64,000 bases of DNA from an uncultured Tenacibaculum sp. (GCA_947504185.1 CANNGJ010000005.1:1-64000), one strand, 5' to 3'; numbered from the stretch's first letter, positions 8,720 to 17,643 are shown. Made by a program: numbers and translations. Notes: a model not told the origin generated them from the letters alone.

Positions 8720-8733
8720 ATAGGAAAATCCCC
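8720..8733 (-). promoter_or_regulatory. Upstream box of candidate RNA A
   Basis: The minus strand reads GGGGATTTTCCTAT, centred about 41 bases upstream of the inferred start of RNA A. It replaces the expected -33 TTTG and is a candidate activator site. The same box lies at the same spacing in copy B (10194-10207). Confidence 0.45.
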
Positions 8734-8820
8734 TTTTATAAATAGTAATTTCCTGTATTTTACAAAAAACAACAATCTGTGTGATTTTTATATTTTATTT
8801 ATTATAAATATTTACTTAAA

Positions 8821-8828
8821 TATTTTTG
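8821..8828 (+). promoter_or_regulatory. lysA promoter -7 element
   Basis: TATTTTTG fits TAnnTTTG and lies 19 bases before the lysA ATG. The implied leader of roughly 15 bases leaves no room for a lysine riboswitch. Confidence 0.5.
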
Positions 8829-8847
8829 CCTACTTAAAACAAGTAAT

Positions 8848-10053
8848 ATGGATGAAAATATCTTATTAGGTTTAGCAAAAAAACACGAAACACCTTTATA
8901 TGTTTATGATACTGAAAAAATTATTAGTCAGTATACTAAATTCGCTACAGCTTTTTCTAAGGTTAAAAACTTAAAAATAAACTACGCAGTAAAAGCATTA
9001 TCTAACATTAATATTTTAAAAGTATTTAACAAATTAAAAAGTGGTTTAGATACAGTTTCTGTTCAAGAAGTAAAACTAGGTTTACTGGCTGGGTTTAATC
9101 CTAAAGATATTATATATACACCTAATTGTGTTTCTTTAAAAGAAATTGAAGATGTTGCTAAATTAGGAGTTCAAATAAATATTGATAATCTTTCTATTTT
9201 AGAACTATTTGGACAAAAACATCCAAAAACCCCAGTGTGCATTCGTATAAATCCACATATTATGGCTGGTGGAAATAGTAAAATATCAGTAGGTCATATT
9301 GATTCTAAATTTGGTATTTCTATTCATCAAATTCCACATATAAAAAGAGTTATACAAAATACAGGTATGCATATTAACGGAATTCACATGCATACTGGTT
9401 CTGATATATTAGATATTGATACTTTTTTAAGAGCTGCGGAAATATTATTTAATGTTACTAAAGAATTTAAAAATATAGATTTTATTGATTTTGGAAGTGG
9501 TTTCAAAGTACCATATAAAGAGGGTGATATTTCTACTAATATTGAAGAATTGGGGAAAAAGTTATCTCAACGATTTAATCAGTTTTGTAAAGAATATGGT
9601 AAAGAGATTACTTTAATGTTTGAGCCTGGAAAATATTTAGTTAGCGATGCAGGTCATTTTTTAGCTAAAGTTAATGTGGTAAAACAAACAACATCTACTG
9701 TTTTCGCAGGTATAGATAGTGGCTTTAATCATTTAATTAGACCTATGCTATATGATTCTTATCATTGCATAAAAAACATTTCAAATCCAAAAGGAAGAGA
9801 ACGCTTTTATAGCGTTGTAGGCTATATCTGTGAAACTGATACTTTTGCTATTAATAGAAGAATTAATGAAATAGCTGAAGAAGATGTTTTATCTTTTTCT
9901 AACGCTGGAGCTTATTGTTTCTCAATGGCTTCAAATTACAACTCAAGATATAAACCTGCAGAAGTAATGATTTATAAAGGAAAAGATTTTTTAATTAGAA
10001 AGAGGGAAGGTATAGAAGACATCTTAAAAAATCAAGAAGAACATATTATATAA
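8848..10053 (+). CDS. lysA: Diaminopimelate decarboxylase
   Basis: PLP enzyme with an alanine-racemase-type barrel that converts meso-diaminopimelate to L-lysine, the last step of lysine synthesis. The PLP lysine is in NYAVKALSN near residue 48, the barrel histidine in HMHTGSD near 179, and the phosphate-binding FGSGFKVPY near 214. EPGKYLV lies near 268, and the active-site Cys-Glu of the partner subunit (ICETDTF) near 328. Length 401 is normal. It is a single-gene unit, with candidate small RNAs A and B on the opposite strand on either side. Confidence 0.93.
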   Translation: MDENILLGLAKKHETPLYVYDTEKIISQYTKFATAFSKVKNLKINYAVKALSNINILKVFNKLKSGLDTVSVQEVKLGLLAGFNPKDIIYTPNCVSLKEIEDVAKLGVQINIDNLSILELFGQKHPKTPVCIRINPHIMAGGNSKISVGHIDSKFGISIHQIPHIKRVIQNTGMHINGIHMHTGSDILDIDTFLRAAEILFNVTKEFKNIDFIDFGSGFKVPYKEGDISTNIEELGKKLSQRFNQFCKEYGKEITLMFEPGKYLVSDAGHFLAKVNVVKQTTSTVFAGIDSGFNHLIRPMLYDSYHCIKNISNPKGRERFYSVVGYICETDTFAINRRINEIAEEDVLSFSNAGAYCFSMASNYNSRYKPAEVMIYKGKDFLIRKREGIEDILKNQEEHII

Positions 10054-10057
10054 AATA

Positions 10058-10087
10058 AAAACTCTGACCTTAGTAGATCAGAGTTTT
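10058..10087. terminator. Bidirectional terminator behind lysA and candidate RNA B
   Basis: A 10-bp stem (AAAACTCTGA with TCAGAGTTTT) with a 10-base loop begins 5 bases after the lysA stop. U-tracts are available on both strands (seven T after it on plus, TTTTTATTTT on minus). Confidence 0.85.
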
Positions 10088-10160
10088 TTTAAAATATAAT
10101 CAACCCCTCAAAAGACTATATTTTAAAACGTTGTAATAAAGTCCCCTAACTCTATTTACA
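10058..10160 (-). ncRNA. Candidate structured small RNA B (downstream of lysA)
   Basis: Second copy of the layout seen in RNA A. Hairpin 1 (10132-10160) pairs TGTAAATAGAG with CTTTATTACA with one bulged A and one G-U pair; its loop is TTAGGGGA. Hairpin 2 (10087-10128) has a perfect 12-bp stem TTTTAAAATATA/TATATTTTAAAA and loop GTCTTTTGAGGGGTTGAT. The lysA terminator hairpin closes it. The -7-like GATATTTG (10164-10171) ends 3 bases before hairpin 1, exactly as in A. TCCCCT, ATTACAAATAT and TAGGAAAA (plus strand) are spaced 12 and 24 bases apart in both copies. Stems differ while loops agree, as expected for a structured RNA. I do not know its target. Confidence 0.55.
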
Positions 10161-10193
10161 TTACAAATATCACGAATTAATTCAATTAAACTA

Positions 10194-10207
10194 ATAGGAA
10201 AACCCCC
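10194..10207 (-). promoter_or_regulatory. Upstream box of candidate RNA B
   Basis: The minus strand reads GGGGGTTTTCCTAT, the counterpart of the box at 8720-8733, at the same distance from the -7-like element. The surrounding bases (CTRATAGGAAAA on plus) are also shared. Confidence 0.45.
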
Positions 10208-10239
10208 CTTTATTCTAGTTTAAACCCTTAGATAACAAA

Positions 10240-10265
10240 AAAGCACCTTGAATTCAAGGTGCTTT
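10240..10265 (-). terminator. Terminator of the Oar-like receptor gene
   Basis: A perfect 13-bp palindrome (AAAGCACCTTGAA with TTCAAGGTGCTTT) lies 24 bases after the receptor stop, with a U-tract on the minus strand. Confidence 0.85.
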
Positions 10266-10288
10266 CTGTTAAAAATACTCTTAATGAA

Positions 10289-13200
10289 TTAAAAAATATA
10301 ACGCAATCCTAGTTGCATTTGCCAACGAGAATTTAAACTACTATCAACACCAAAACTATTTACTAAGTTTGGATTGAAGGTATAAGTTGGAGTGTTTACA
10401 GCATCTAAAGACACTCCTAATGGTTGTAAATTATTAGGCAATTCGACAACTCCCCAATCAGAATTAATTAAATTCCCTACATTTAAAATATCTACACTTA
10501 ACTGAATTGTATTTTGTTTACCTTTTGAAACATTAAAATTAAAGTCTTGTAAAATCTTAAGATCCCACTTACCTCTCCATGGTGCTAAAGCTCCATAACG
10601 CTCAACATATTGACCTCTTCTTGAGTTTAAGTAATCATCCTGTTGTATATAAGTATCAAAAGCTTGTGCTTCTCCTGCTGCACTAAATTGCATTTGATTT
10701 ATTTCAGTACTTGTTGGTACATATAATAAATCATTAATAACTGATCCATCATTATTTAGATCACCTCCATACGTGTAATTAAATCTTCCTCCTTGTGCAT
10801 ACTCAAAAAATGTAGAAATTGTAGTTGCATATTTATCTCCACCATATGTAAACTTTTTTGATGCGACACCTATTATCCTATGAGTATCTCCATATTTAGA
10901 AAAAGCCAATACATCATTATTAGCATTCCCAATTACTGGGTTAAACGCAAAAGCATCTCCTGTTATTTCTGCTTCAATTGAATTTACATCTTTAGCATTT
11001 AAATAGTTATATGCCACACTTGCATACAATCCCTTCTCAAAATTTTTCTGAAGCTTCAAAGAAGCGTTCCAAACACGCCCCTTATCTGAATTGGTAAATA
11101 CATAAGCATTATTTCCTTTATTCCCTGCTGTGTATACCTCTCTCTGATCGAAAGTTGTATTTAAAGCTGCTGTTGGTTCTCTTAATCCCCAATTTTGTAC
11201 GTGAGCTCCATTTATATCTTTTGTATAAGAAACATCGGTAGTTGCAATAATTCCGTTTTCGAACTTCCAATCTAATCCCAGATTAGTTCTCCATACTTGA
11301 GGAAATTTAAAGTCTGGATCAACTAATTGAAAAAAACCATCGTCAGCTCCACTTACTTGGTTTCCTAACCATACAAAAGGTAAACGCCCTGTAAACAAAC
11401 CTGACCCACCACGTAGCTGCATTGTGTTATCTCCTTTCATATCCCAATTAAATCCAACTCTAGGTGAAATTAACCATTGATTTGTAGGCATTTTTGTAGA
11501 TAATAATGTTTCCTCTTGATTCGTATTTGGATTGTAATATAATACTGTATTATCTCTTGTAGCTCCATTATCAGTGTCAATAAATTTTTGGATTAACCTA
11601 GAAGTATCAAAATATAATGGCTTATCAAACCTAACTCCATAGGTTAGTTTAAAATTCTCATTGACCTCCCACTCATCTTGTACATAAAAGGCTAATTGCC
11701 CTACATTTAGTTCAGATAATTTCCAACCTCCATCTACTCCAACACCTGCTGCATTTAAAGAGTTAAACCTATTTTGTGCAAATTTTAAATTCGTAGCTAA
11801 AACTCCATTAGGATCAGCAGCATCTGTTAAAAAATCAGCTACACTTGGATATGGTCCTCCAAAACCAGGGATATTAAATGTTCCTCTATATGGGAAACTA
11901 AAATTATCATATGATGCTAGGTTAAATGAATTTTTAAATTCAAATTTTTCAAATGAAAATCCAATAGTAAATGTGTGATCTCCTTGAAAAAAATTCATAT
12001 TATTAGTAAGCTGAAAAACTTTTTGATCTAATTTGTTATGAATAGAAAATGGTTCGTGACCTGCTATAATATAGTTACTATTACTACCATCTTGAATTGA
12101 AATTACTGGTGCTGGTGCAGACAATGGGTTTCTAAAATCATCAAAATGAGAATATCCAACCTGTAGTTTATTGGTTGTATTATCAGACAAATTAGAGTTT
12201 AATTCTAACTGAAATGAATTTAAATTATTATTTATCTCATAACCAGAGTTTTCAAATTGTAAAGTAGAGAAACTTGGTCCTCTAGTTCCTAATGCTGTTG
12301 GATGTGCTGGTGTTTCTTTTGAAGCTCTTAAAAAATTATAAATTAATGCTAATCTATTTTTATCATTCACATTCCAATCAAGCTTAAAAATTCCTTTTGT
12401 AGAGTTAGATCCGTATGTAAATCCTTTGTATGCTCCTGTGTCGTAACCTAAAGCAGATAAAGCATTACTTACTGCCATTAAATCAGATTCTAAAACTCTT
12501 GATTCATTTATAGCTCCAGATCCTGTATTAGGAATCCATCCTGCACTACCTAAATCTTCTCTATCATCTTTTTCAAAATTGGCAAAAAAGAATAGTTTAT
12601 CCTTAATAATTGGTCCTCCTAAACTAACACCATATTGACTTTGATTTAATTTTGGTTTTACTACACTTTCTCCTTTAATCTTTCCACCAGTCATATCTTC
12701 ATTTCTATAAAACCCGTAAACAGTACCTTTAAATTCATTAGTACCGCTTTTAGTTACTGCATTAACTGATGCTCCTGTAAATCCTGACAAGGTAACATCA
12801 TATGGTGCTGTAGAAACTGATATTTGCTCTATTGCATCTAGAGAAATTGGTTGTGCTCCTGTTTGCCCTCCTGGTGTTGGAGAATCTAAACCGAAAGGAT
12901 TATTAAATACTGAACCGTCTAATGAAAAATTGTTAAACTGATCATTTCTACCTCCAAAAGAGTTTCCGCTTGCTGAGGGCTCTAAACGTGTAAAGTCTGC
13001 AGCTGAACGAGAGATTGTTGGTAATGTTTTTAATTGAATAGAACTCACACTTGTTTGTGCTCCGGTACGATCATTATTAAAAACTTTACTTTTAGATGCT
13101 GAAATAACAACCTCTTCTAATTGTTCACCATCTTCAGAAAGCTTACCATTTATATTCGTTGTTTTACCAAGGGTTAAATAAACATTATTTACTTCTTGCG

Positions 13201-13453
13201 ATTTAAAACCTACATAACTAAAAGTTACTTTATAAGGTCCCCCAACCCTTAAATTTGGAATAGTATATTTACCATTGTCTTGAGCTACTGCTCCAGAAAC
13301 CGTACCTGTAGGCACGTGTAAAACTATAACGTTTGCTCCGAATAATGCTTCCCCTTGATTATCGGTAACAGTTCCTTTTATTTTTGATGTGGTTATCTGA
13401 GAAAAAGCAGATAAACTCATCAAAACTAAAGAAAATAAAATTACTCTTTTCAT
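10289..13453 (-). CDS. Oar-like TonB-dependent receptor with carboxypeptidase-like regulatory domain
   Basis: Outer-membrane beta-barrel receptor of 1054 residues. A signal peptide (MKRVILFSLVLMSLSAFSQ) is followed by a carboxypeptidase-regulatory-like domain (about residues 25-105) containing the typical YVGFKSQEV stretch. A plug domain comes next, with TKSGTNEFKGTVYGFYRN near residue 235, a hallmark of the Oar-like group. The barrel ends in LRYIF, a usual C-terminal phenylalanine sorting signal. I chose the ATG at 13453; the longer frame from 13540 has no signal peptide at its end. The transported substrate cannot be read from the sequence. It stands alone: rplI ends just upstream with its own terminator. 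Confidence 0.88.
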   Translation of the reverse strand: MKRVILFSLVLMSLSAFSQITTSKIKGTVTDNQGEALFGANVIVLHVPTGTVSGAVAQDNGKYTIPNLRVGGPYKVTFSYVGFKSQEVNNVYLTLGKTTNINGKLSEDGEQLEEVVISASKSKVFNNDRTGAQTSVSSIQLKTLPTISRSAADFTRLEPSASGNSFGGRNDQFNNFSLDGSVFNNPFGLDSPTPGGQTGAQPISLDAIEQISVSTAPYDVTLSGFTGASVNAVTKSGTNEFKGTVYGFYRNEDMTGGKIKGESVVKPKLNQSQYGVSLGGPIIKDKLFFFANFEKDDREDLGSAGWIPNTGSGAINESRVLESDLMAVSNALSALGYDTGAYKGFTYGSNSTKGIFKLDWNVNDKNRLALIYNFLRASKETPAHPTALGTRGPSFSTLQFENSGYEINNNLNSFQLELNSNLSDNTTNKLQVGYSHFDDFRNPLSAPAPVISIQDGSNSNYIIAGHEPFSIHNKLDQKVFQLTNNMNFFQGDHTFTIGFSFEKFEFKNSFNLASYDNFSFPYRGTFNIPGFGGPYPSVADFLTDAADPNGVLATNLKFAQNRFNSLNAAGVGVDGGWKLSELNVGQLAFYVQDEWEVNENFKLTYGVRFDKPLYFDTSRLIQKFIDTDNGATRDNTVLYYNPNTNQEETLLSTKMPTNQWLISPRVGFNWDMKGDNTMQLRGGSGLFTGRLPFVWLGNQVSGADDGFFQLVDPDFKFPQVWRTNLGLDWKFENGIIATTDVSYTKDINGAHVQNWGLREPTAALNTTFDQREVYTAGNKGNNAYVFTNSDKGRVWNASLKLQKNFEKGLYASVAYNYLNAKDVNSIEAEITGDAFAFNPVIGNANNDVLAFSKYGDTHRIIGVASKKFTYGGDKYATTISTFFEYAQGGRFNYTYGGDLNNDGSVINDLLYVPTSTEINQMQFSAAGEAQAFDTYIQQDDYLNSRRGQYVERYGALAPWRGKWDLKILQDFNFNVSKGKQNTIQLSVDILNVGNLINSDWGVVELPNNLQPLGVSLDAVNTPTYTFNPNLVNSFGVDSSLNSRWQMQLGLRYIF

Positions 13454-13501
13454 AATAGTATTGATTTTCATTAAGTTATCTCTCAAATTTACACAATAAA
13501 A

Positions 13502-13525
13502 AAATCCGCTCAACAGAGCGGATTT
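13502..13525 (-). terminator. Terminator of the rpsF-rpsR-rplI operon
   Basis: The stem AAATCCGCT/AGCGGATTT with a 6-base loop lies 30 bases after the rplI stop, with a U-rich tail on the minus strand. Confidence 0.85.
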
Positions 13526-13554
13526 AATCTTTATTAACAAGTATTTAACAATAA

Positions 13555-14004
13555 CTACTTTTCAGCAACTACTTCAAATACGATATCAGCAACAACAGCT
13601 CTGTGTAAACGTACAGCTGCGTTGTATTTTCCTAATCTTTTTACGTTACCTCCAGTAACTTTGATAAACTTCTTATCAATTTCAGTTCCAGCTTTAGCTA
13701 AGGCTGCAGCAACATCAATGTTGTTTACTGAACCAAATAACTTATCTCCAGATCCTACTTTAGAAGCTATCTTAATTTCGTAACCTTTAATAGCATCAGC
13801 TATTTTAGTAGCATCTTCCACTAATTTAGCTTCTTTAAAAGCACGTTGTTTTAAGTTTTCAGCTAATACTTTTTTAGCTGAAGAAGTAGCTAAAGCTGCA
13901 TATCCTTGAGGTATTAGGTAGTTACGACCATAACCATTCTTAACAGTTACAACATCGTCTTTAAAACCTAAGTTTTCTACGTCTTGTTTTAATATCAATT
14001 CCAT
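13555..14004 (-). CDS. rplI: 50S ribosomal protein L9
   Basis: Large-subunit protein that binds 23S rRNA. The N-terminal domain shows the family pattern LKQDVENLGFKDDVVTVKNG followed by GYGRNYLIPQGYA. A helical linker then leads to the C-terminal rRNA-binding domain. The 149-residue length is normal. It is the last gene of the conserved rpsF-rpsR-rplI operon, 16 bases after rpsR. Confidence 0.97.
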   Translation of the reverse strand: MELILKQDVENLGFKDDVVTVKNGYGRNYLIPQGYAALATSSAKKVLAENLKQRAFKEAKLVEDATKIADAIKGYEIKIASKVGSGDKLFGSVNNIDVAAALAKAGTEIDKKFIKVTGGNVKRLGKYNAAVRLHRAVVADIVFEVVAEK

Positions 14005-14020
14005 GTTTCTACTTCTTTTA

Positions 14021-14317
14021 TTATTTTAACAAATCACCAACGTATGGCATTAATGCTAAGTGACGTGCTCTTTTAATAGCTTGTGCCACTTTACGTTGAT
14101 ACTTTAATGATGTTCCTGTTAAACGTCTTGGTAAAATTTTACCTTGAGGGTTTACTAAATACATTAAGAAGTCTGCATCTTTATAATCGATGTATTTAAT
14201 ACCGTTCTTTTTAAAACGACAGTATTTAGCTTCTTTCTTTGTTTCAATATCAAGTGGAGTTAAGTAACGTACTTCCCCTTGCTTGTTTCCTTTTGCTTGT
14301 TGATCTATTGATGCCAT
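14021..14317 (-). CDS. rpsR: 30S ribosomal protein S18
   Basis: Small-subunit protein that pairs with S6. The core is visible as [19 protein letters not shown], then [20 protein letters not shown] and the end [10 protein letters not shown]. At 98 residues it carries the slightly longer N-terminus common in Bacteroidetes. It starts 3 bases after rpsF, pointing to one transcript. Bacteroidetes S18, S21 and S6 surround the anti-Shine-Dalgarno region, which fits the missing Shine-Dalgarno sites in this window. Confidence 0.97.
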   Translation of the reverse strand: MASIDQQAKGNKQGEVRYLTPLDIETKKEAKYCRFKKNGIKYIDYKDADFLMYLVNPQGKILPRRLTGTSLKYQRKVAQAIKRARHLALMPYVGDLLK

Positions 14318-14320
14318 TTC

Positions 14321-14662
14321 TTACTTTTTTGCAGATTTAACACGATTTCTTCTTTTTTCAGCCCAAGCTGCAGCATGCTTGTCTAACTTTACAGTTAAAT
14401 AACGCATAACGCTATCATCTCTTCTGAACTCTAATTCAAAAGCAGTAATAGCTTCTCCTGCTACCTTGTACTCTAATAAGTGGTAAAATCCACTTTTTTT
14501 CTTTTCGATTGGATAAGCTAATTTTTTTAAGCCCCAATCTTCTTTAGAAATCATTTCAGCACCTTTAGAAAGTAAATAGTCCTCAAACTTCTTTACTGTC
14601 TCCTTTATCTGAGTTTCAGATAAAACGGGATTCAAAATGAAAACAGTTTCGTAATGATTCAT
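14321..14662 (-). CDS. rpsF: 30S ribosomal protein S6
   Basis: Small-subunit protein forming a heterodimer with S18. It begins MNHYETVFILNPVLSE and carries the RRDDSVMRYLTVKLD segment typical of S6 near residue 80. The C-terminal tail is lysine- and arginine-rich. It is the first gene of the operon with rpsR and rplI. Confidence 0.97.
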   Translation of the reverse strand: MNHYETVFILNPVLSETQIKETVKKFEDYLLSKGAEMISKEDWGLKKLAYPIEKKKSGFYHLLEYKVAGEAITAFELEFRRDDSVMRYLTVKLDKHAAAWAEKRRNRVKSAKK

Positions 14663-14761
14663 AATTAAAATGTTTAAAATTTTATTTTTAAGCCTGCAAA
14701 TATAGTTATATTATATCCTATTAACAAGTATTTATCACTTAATTATTTTATTGATTTTATG

Positions 14762-14769
14762 TAAGTTTG
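14762..14769 (+). promoter_or_regulatory. -7 element of the sterol-desaturase-family gene
   Basis: TAAGTTTG is an exact TAnnTTTG match 26 bases before the ATG at 14796. It supports that start over the TTG at 14751. Confidence 0.5.
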
Positions 14770-14795
14770 CTTCCCTTATAATTAGAATCTCTTTT

Positions 14796-15692
14796 ATGCA
14801 AATTCCTGAACTCCCAAATATAATACACTATGCGATTCCGTTTTTTATTATTACAGTTATAGTTGAAGTTGTTTTAACTGTTAAAGTAAAGCTTGCTGAT
14901 TATGAGTTTAAAGATGCAATGACATCAATAACTATGGGATTAGGTAATGTTTTTATAGGACTATTTACCAAAGCTTTGGTTTTAGTTTTTTTTACTTTCT
15001 TATATGAATATCGATTTTTTACAATTCCGTTTGTTTGGTGGTCGTGGATTCTTTTGCTTTTTGCAGAAGATTTTGTGTATTATTGGAATCATAGGATTGC
15101 TCATGAAAGCAGGCTCTTTTGGGCAAGTCATGTAGTGCACCATTCATCACAAAAATATAATTTAAGTACCGCTTTGCGACAGACTTGGTCTGGCAGTTTT
15201 TATACTTTTATTTTTTGGACTCCTTTAGCTCTTTTAGGATTTCATCCAATTATGATATTAATGCAAATGAGTATTAGTTTATTGTATCAATACTGGATTC
15301 ATACCGAATTAATAACAAAACTACCTAAGTGGTTTGAAGCTATATTTAATACTCCGAGTCATCATAGAGTACATCATGCTACAAATCCACAATACTTGGA
15401 TAGGAACCACGCTGGTATTTTTATTCTTTGGGATAAACTATTCGGTACTTTTGAACCTGAATTAGAAAAACCAGTTTATGGTTTAGTATCAAATATCAAC
15501 ACTTATAATCCTATTAAAATAGCCTTTATAGAATGGTATAATATGTTAAAAGATGTTTTTACATCTAAAACCTCTTTTGGTAAACGAATCTTATATTTTT
15601 TAAAACCTCCTGGATGGAGACATGACGGAACAGGTAAGTTATCTGGAGATTTACGTCGAGAATGGGAAGAAAATAAAAAAGGAGAAGTTTAA
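14796..15692 (+). CDS. Sterol desaturase / fatty acid hydroxylase family membrane protein
   Basis: Integral membrane di-iron oxygenase-like protein of 298 residues with about four hydrophobic segments. The histidine boxes are visible in order: WNHRIAHE near residue 102, HVVHHSSQ near 115 and HHRVHHATN near 190. They place it in the fatty acid hydroxylase superfamily (PF04116). The substrate cannot be read from the sequence; candidates in this superfamily are fatty acids, sphingolipids, sterols and carotenoids. I prefer the ATG at 14796 over the TTG at 14751 because a promoter-like element lies between them. Convergent with the next gene over a shared terminator. Confidence 0.85.
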   Translation: MQIPELPNIIHYAIPFFIITVIVEVVLTVKVKLADYEFKDAMTSITMGLGNVFIGLFTKALVLVFFTFLYEYRFFTIPFVWWSWILLLFAEDFVYYWNHRIAHESRLFWASHVVHHSSQKYNLSTALRQTWSGSFYTFIFWTPLALLGFHPIMILMQMSISLLYQYWIHTELITKLPKWFEAIFNTPSHHRVHHATNPQYLDRNHAGIFILWDKLFGTFEPELEKPVYGLVSNINTYNPIKIAFIEWYNMLKDVFTSKTSFGKRILYFLKPPGWRHDGTGKLSGDLRREWEENKKGEV

Positions 15693-15707
15693 AACTTCTC
15701 CTTTTTT
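15675..15707. terminator. Bidirectional terminator between convergent genes
   Basis: A 13-bp stem (AAAAAAGGAGAAG with CTTCTCCTTTTTT) overlaps the stop of the plus-strand gene and ends 2 bases before the stop of the minus-strand gene. Confidence 0.85.
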
Positions 15708-15708
15708 G

Positions 15709-16764
15709 TTAATTAATATCAAATCGTAATCCTAATGAAATATTTCGAGTATCTGTATTCTTAAATAATGGATTCAAATCATATTTAACATATAATCCAC
15801 AACCTTTGTAAGCTAAGTATGCACTTAAACCATAGTTTATGGTGTTGGTATTAAATCCATCTTTCTGAACTTCTTCAATACTTACACCCTGAGCGTTTTT
15901 GTATTCAAGATATTGACGTGTTCCTAGTTTAAAACCGAAGAACCCTCCTACTCCTAATCGAACTGATTTATGTGTTCTATCTACAACCTTATCATCAGAG
16001 TATTTTTTATTCTTAGAAAAATAAAACTCTAAATGCATCGGAAAAGCCATTTGCACATGACGTAACCTACTCTCACTAAGATTATTTGTATTTACATTCA
16101 ACAATGTTTCGTCTCCATTAACTACATGATACTGGTTATTTTCTGCTCTTAAATTATTCCAAAGAAAAGAAAGCCCATATTTAAAATAAGTTTTAGATGG
16201 CTCTTTTGATATACGTGTTTTCCATGTAAAGCCAAGTTCATAAAAATGTGATTGCCAAAATTTATAATCAGAATCATTTAATGAACTAAAGCTATTATTA
16301 GTTAATACATTATTTACACCTAAAGCAAAAACAAATTGAGTTGTAGTTCTTTTATCTCTTCGCTTCTTTTTTACTCTATCTTCATCAGAATTTATATGAA
16401 AAATTGTTCTATTAAAAAGTTTTAAATCAAAACCATCAGATTCTGATGCATCCATTATTTTTCCATCAATTTTATCCTGAACTAACTGTTGTAAATTTCG
16501 CTCTTGTATACTAGCTTTTTTTTCAATTTGAGCTGCGTGATAAGTTGCAGCTTCTTTTTTTAACTTTATCGCTTCAGTATCTGTAATTTTATTTTTCTCA
16601 AGATCTAAATTAATCTCTTTTACTTTTTGCTTTAACGAATCTTTTTGTTGTTTCGTTATCTTATCAATTTTTCTTGATATTTTTTGTACTTCATTCTCGA
16701 ATGTTTTCTCTTGAGATTGGGCAATAGTTGTTACTAACAACACTAATAATAGTATTCTTTTCAT
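15709..16764 (-). CDS. Putative outer-membrane beta-barrel protein with an N-terminal coiled coil
   Basis: A 351-residue exported protein of no family I can name. It has a signal peptide (residues 1-17, cut after AQS) and a charged helical stretch rich in Lys, Glu and Gln (about 20-100), likely coiled coil. A region of alternating hydrophobic strands then runs to the C-terminus, ending SLGLRFDIN, which fits an outer-membrane barrel. It follows the anti-sigma gene by 66 bases on the same strand, so it may be the output of the sigma/anti-sigma pair. Function unknown. Confidence 0.65.
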   Translation of the reverse strand: MKRILLLVLLVTTIAQSQEKTFENEVQKISRKIDKITKQQKDSLKQKVKEINLDLEKNKITDTEAIKLKKEAATYHAAQIEKKASIQERNLQQLVQDKIDGKIMDASESDGFDLKLFNRTIFHINSDEDRVKKKRRDKRTTTQFVFALGVNNVLTNNSFSSLNDSDYKFWQSHFYELGFTWKTRISKEPSKTYFKYGLSFLWNNLRAENNQYHVVNGDETLLNVNTNNLSESRLRHVQMAFPMHLEFYFSKNKKYSDDKVVDRTHKSVRLGVGGFFGFKLGTRQYLEYKNAQGVSIEEVQKDGFNTNTINYGLSAYLAYKGCGLYVKYDLNPLFKNTDTRNISLGLRFDIN

Positions 16765-16830
16765 TTCTTAAATTTTAAATTAAACGGATAATAATTAGGT
16801 TAGTTTAATTATCGATAATTGGTAAGCGCT

Positions 16831-17643
16831 TTATTTGTTTCTATCTGCAACTGCAACAATTACATCAGACAGTTTTAGTTTTAATTTATTCATGAAGTTT
16901 TGTTGAAAATCAGCTTCTTCAATATCTAATTCTACCTCAGCTAAAATAGTTTCTGGATTAATTTTTAAATTAGATTTTATCAACTCTTTTTGAATGGTAT
17001 TTAATACTTCTTTTCTGTTTATCTTATACTTAGCATAATACTCTAGTACTTCTTTAGGTGAATGAGTAACAGCGAATAATAAATCGTCTCCATTTACCTT
17101 TACTCTTGATTTAATACTCTCATTTTTTATTACAGTTGTCTTTTTAATCACTTTTTTATCGACATTAGCAATAATCATAGAATTCTCTTTAAAAACACCC
17201 TCTTCTTTGATATCAACAACTTGAGTTAAACTTTTATCTATTCTTGCAATACTATAATTATTCTTATGCTCATTTTTTATTACTCTATTTTTGACTCTCT
17301 TTTTTAAAGGTTTTTCTTCTACCTTTTTAGCAATAGCTTTTTCCACGTCGATAATTTCTTTAATATCTATTTTATCATTATTAAGTTGTAAAGTATCAAT
17401 TACAACGTTTGATATTATCTCTTTTCCATTCTCAATTGTATTTTTAGAAAAAAATGTAAATCCTAAACTAATTAACAACACAATACTTGCAGCATAACCA
17501 ATATATTTAGGCCAATTATTCTTTTTAGAAATTTGCTGTTCATCTAATTGATTACTTAAGCGTTCCCAAGCAGATGCTGATGGGGTAAGCTCTCTATTCT
17601 TAAGCTTACCTGCTATTTGTTTATCTATTTTATTTGTCTGCAT
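16831..17643 (-). CDS. Putative membrane anti-sigma factor
   Basis: A 270-residue protein with a short cytoplasmic N-terminus (about residues 1-45, containing the SASAWERLSNQL pattern common in these Bacteroidetes proteins). One membrane helix follows (about 46-66), then a lysine-rich periplasmic part. Its start overlaps the end of the ECF sigma gene by 14 bases, the classic arrangement for translational coupling of sigma and anti-sigma. No zinc-binding HxxxCxxC motif is seen. The role is inferred mainly from topology and neighbourhood. Confidence 0.7.
   Translation of the reverse strand: MQTNKIDKQIAGKLKNRELTPSASAWERLSNQLDEQQISKKNNWPKYIGYAASIVLLISLGFTFFSKNTIENGKEIISNVVIDTLQLNNDKIDIKEIIDVEKAIAKKVEEKPLKKRVKNRVIKNEHKNNYSIARIDKSLTQVVDIKEEGVFKENSMIIANVDKKVIKKTTVIKNESIKSRVKVNGDDLLFAVTHSPKEVLEYYAKYKINRKEVLNTIQKELIKSNLKINPETILAEVELDIEEADFQQNFMNKLKLKLSDVIVAVADRNK

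Noticed and set aside
8736-8847. Possible lysine riboswitch in front of lysA
   Set aside because: The lysA -7 element at 8821 leaves a leader of about 15 bases, and the stretch shows no multi-helix junction. The structured sequence upstream belongs to the opposite-strand RNA candidate.
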